Of a stretch of DNA of 64,000 nt, positions 63,883 to 64,000 are shown in pieces. The notes under the pieces were generated by a model. That model saw only the letters and a list, made by a program, of their open reading frames with translations. It was not told where the DNA came from and did no database searches. Position numbers and translations under genes: made by a program. How positions within the stretch are numbered: position 1 is the stretch's first letter; each line of letters opens with the position of its first letter. The DNA comes from Stutzerimonas stutzeri KOS6 (GTDB taxonomy: Bacteria; Pseudomonadota; Gammaproteobacteria; Pseudomonadales; Pseudomonadaceae): contig NZ_KK020675.1 of NCBI RefSeq assembly GCF_000307775.2, positions 24,568 to 88,567 of the forward strand, written 5' to 3'.

Positions 63883-64000
63883 AGGCGTTCATCGACGAGC
63901 ATCGTGCGGTTTATGGAGTCGAGCCGATCTGCCGGGTACTGCCGATCGCTCCATCGACCTACTACGCCCATGCACATTGCCAGGCTGCCCCCGAGCGGCG
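63879..64000 (+). CDS. IS3-family transposase OrfB, N-terminal fragment (cut by window end)
   Basis: The reading frame starts [20 protein letters not shown] and continues [20 protein letters not shown], the helix-turn-helix start of IS3 OrfB proteins, before the DDE integrase core. It is in the -1 frame relative to orfA with an ATGA overlap. Such elements usually make the OrfAB transposase by -1 frameshifting; a clear slippery heptamer was not found here. About 40 codons are visible. Confidence 0.88.
   Translation, partial: MKAFIDEHRAVYGVEPICRVLPIAPSTYYAHAHCQAAPER

Larger units (their letters stand above)
63494..64000 (+). mobile_element. IS3-family insertion sequence, left end (runs off the window)
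   Basis: The left terminal repeat appears to start TGAATCGCCCCGGCTTTCCC (63494-63513) and continue GGAGGCT, close to TGAACCGCCCCGG ends of IS3-family elements. It is followed by orfA and the start of orfB in the -1 frame. The right end is outside the window. Confidence 0.85.

Overview
The window is a compact, GC-rich stretch of a gammaproteobacterial chromosome, most likely Pseudomonadaceae and probably the Stutzerimonas / Pseudomonas stutzeri group. That placement is an inference from gene content and order: Entner-Doudoroff genes edd-glk, a MASE2-type adenylate cyclase (CyaB), a PlpD-type patatin autotransporter of the expected 728 residues, a Cpx-like cluster, AceK, UPF0149 and REP-like repeats. 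No rRNA, tRNA or CRISPR array was seen.

Positions 1-10,400 hold the start of aroC, a lipase-fold hydrolase, edd-glk, and a leftward series rnm - yciO-like - trpS - scpA - scpB. The TrpRS carries a four-cysteine pattern like that of the iron-sulfur TrpRS of Thermotoga. Positions 10,400-14,900 hold a YciI protein, a small membrane protein, and a CpxR / Spy-like / CpxA-like cluster with a candidate CpxR box, then a nitroreductase and a YkgJ-type cysteine cluster protein. Positions 15,000-25,600 contain TrkH, a DUF808 protein, two AraC regulators, an Mpo1-like protein, CyaB, a DMT permease, a SelW-like protein, PlpD and a MarR regulator with a perfect palindrome in front of it.

Positions 25,700-49,300 are core genes: recQ, UPF0149, tapT, GST, a 41-codon small gene, aceK, cysK, a MoxR/GFA/VWA operon, a glutamine amidotransferase operon, a universal stress protein, uup, slt, a MOSC protein, cheV and yegS.

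Positions 49,600-63,270 form an accessory exopolysaccharide locus of the Wzx/Wzy type. It has an initiating sugar-phosphate transferase, Wzb phosphatase, Wzc tyrosine kinase, a secreted GH5 glycanase, a polysaccharide pyruvyl transferase, Wzx, an FrhB-like iron-sulfur flavoenzyme, Wzy, a GT2 and a WecG/TagA transferase, then Wza behind a long GGA-rich structured leader. A strong terminator closes the locus. Beyond it lie REP-like repeats and the left end of an IS3-family element that runs off the window. The locus has hairpins inside the operon and AlgU-like promoter candidates, and its pairing of FrhB-like protein with pyruvyl transferase and GH5 is the least explained chemistry in the window.
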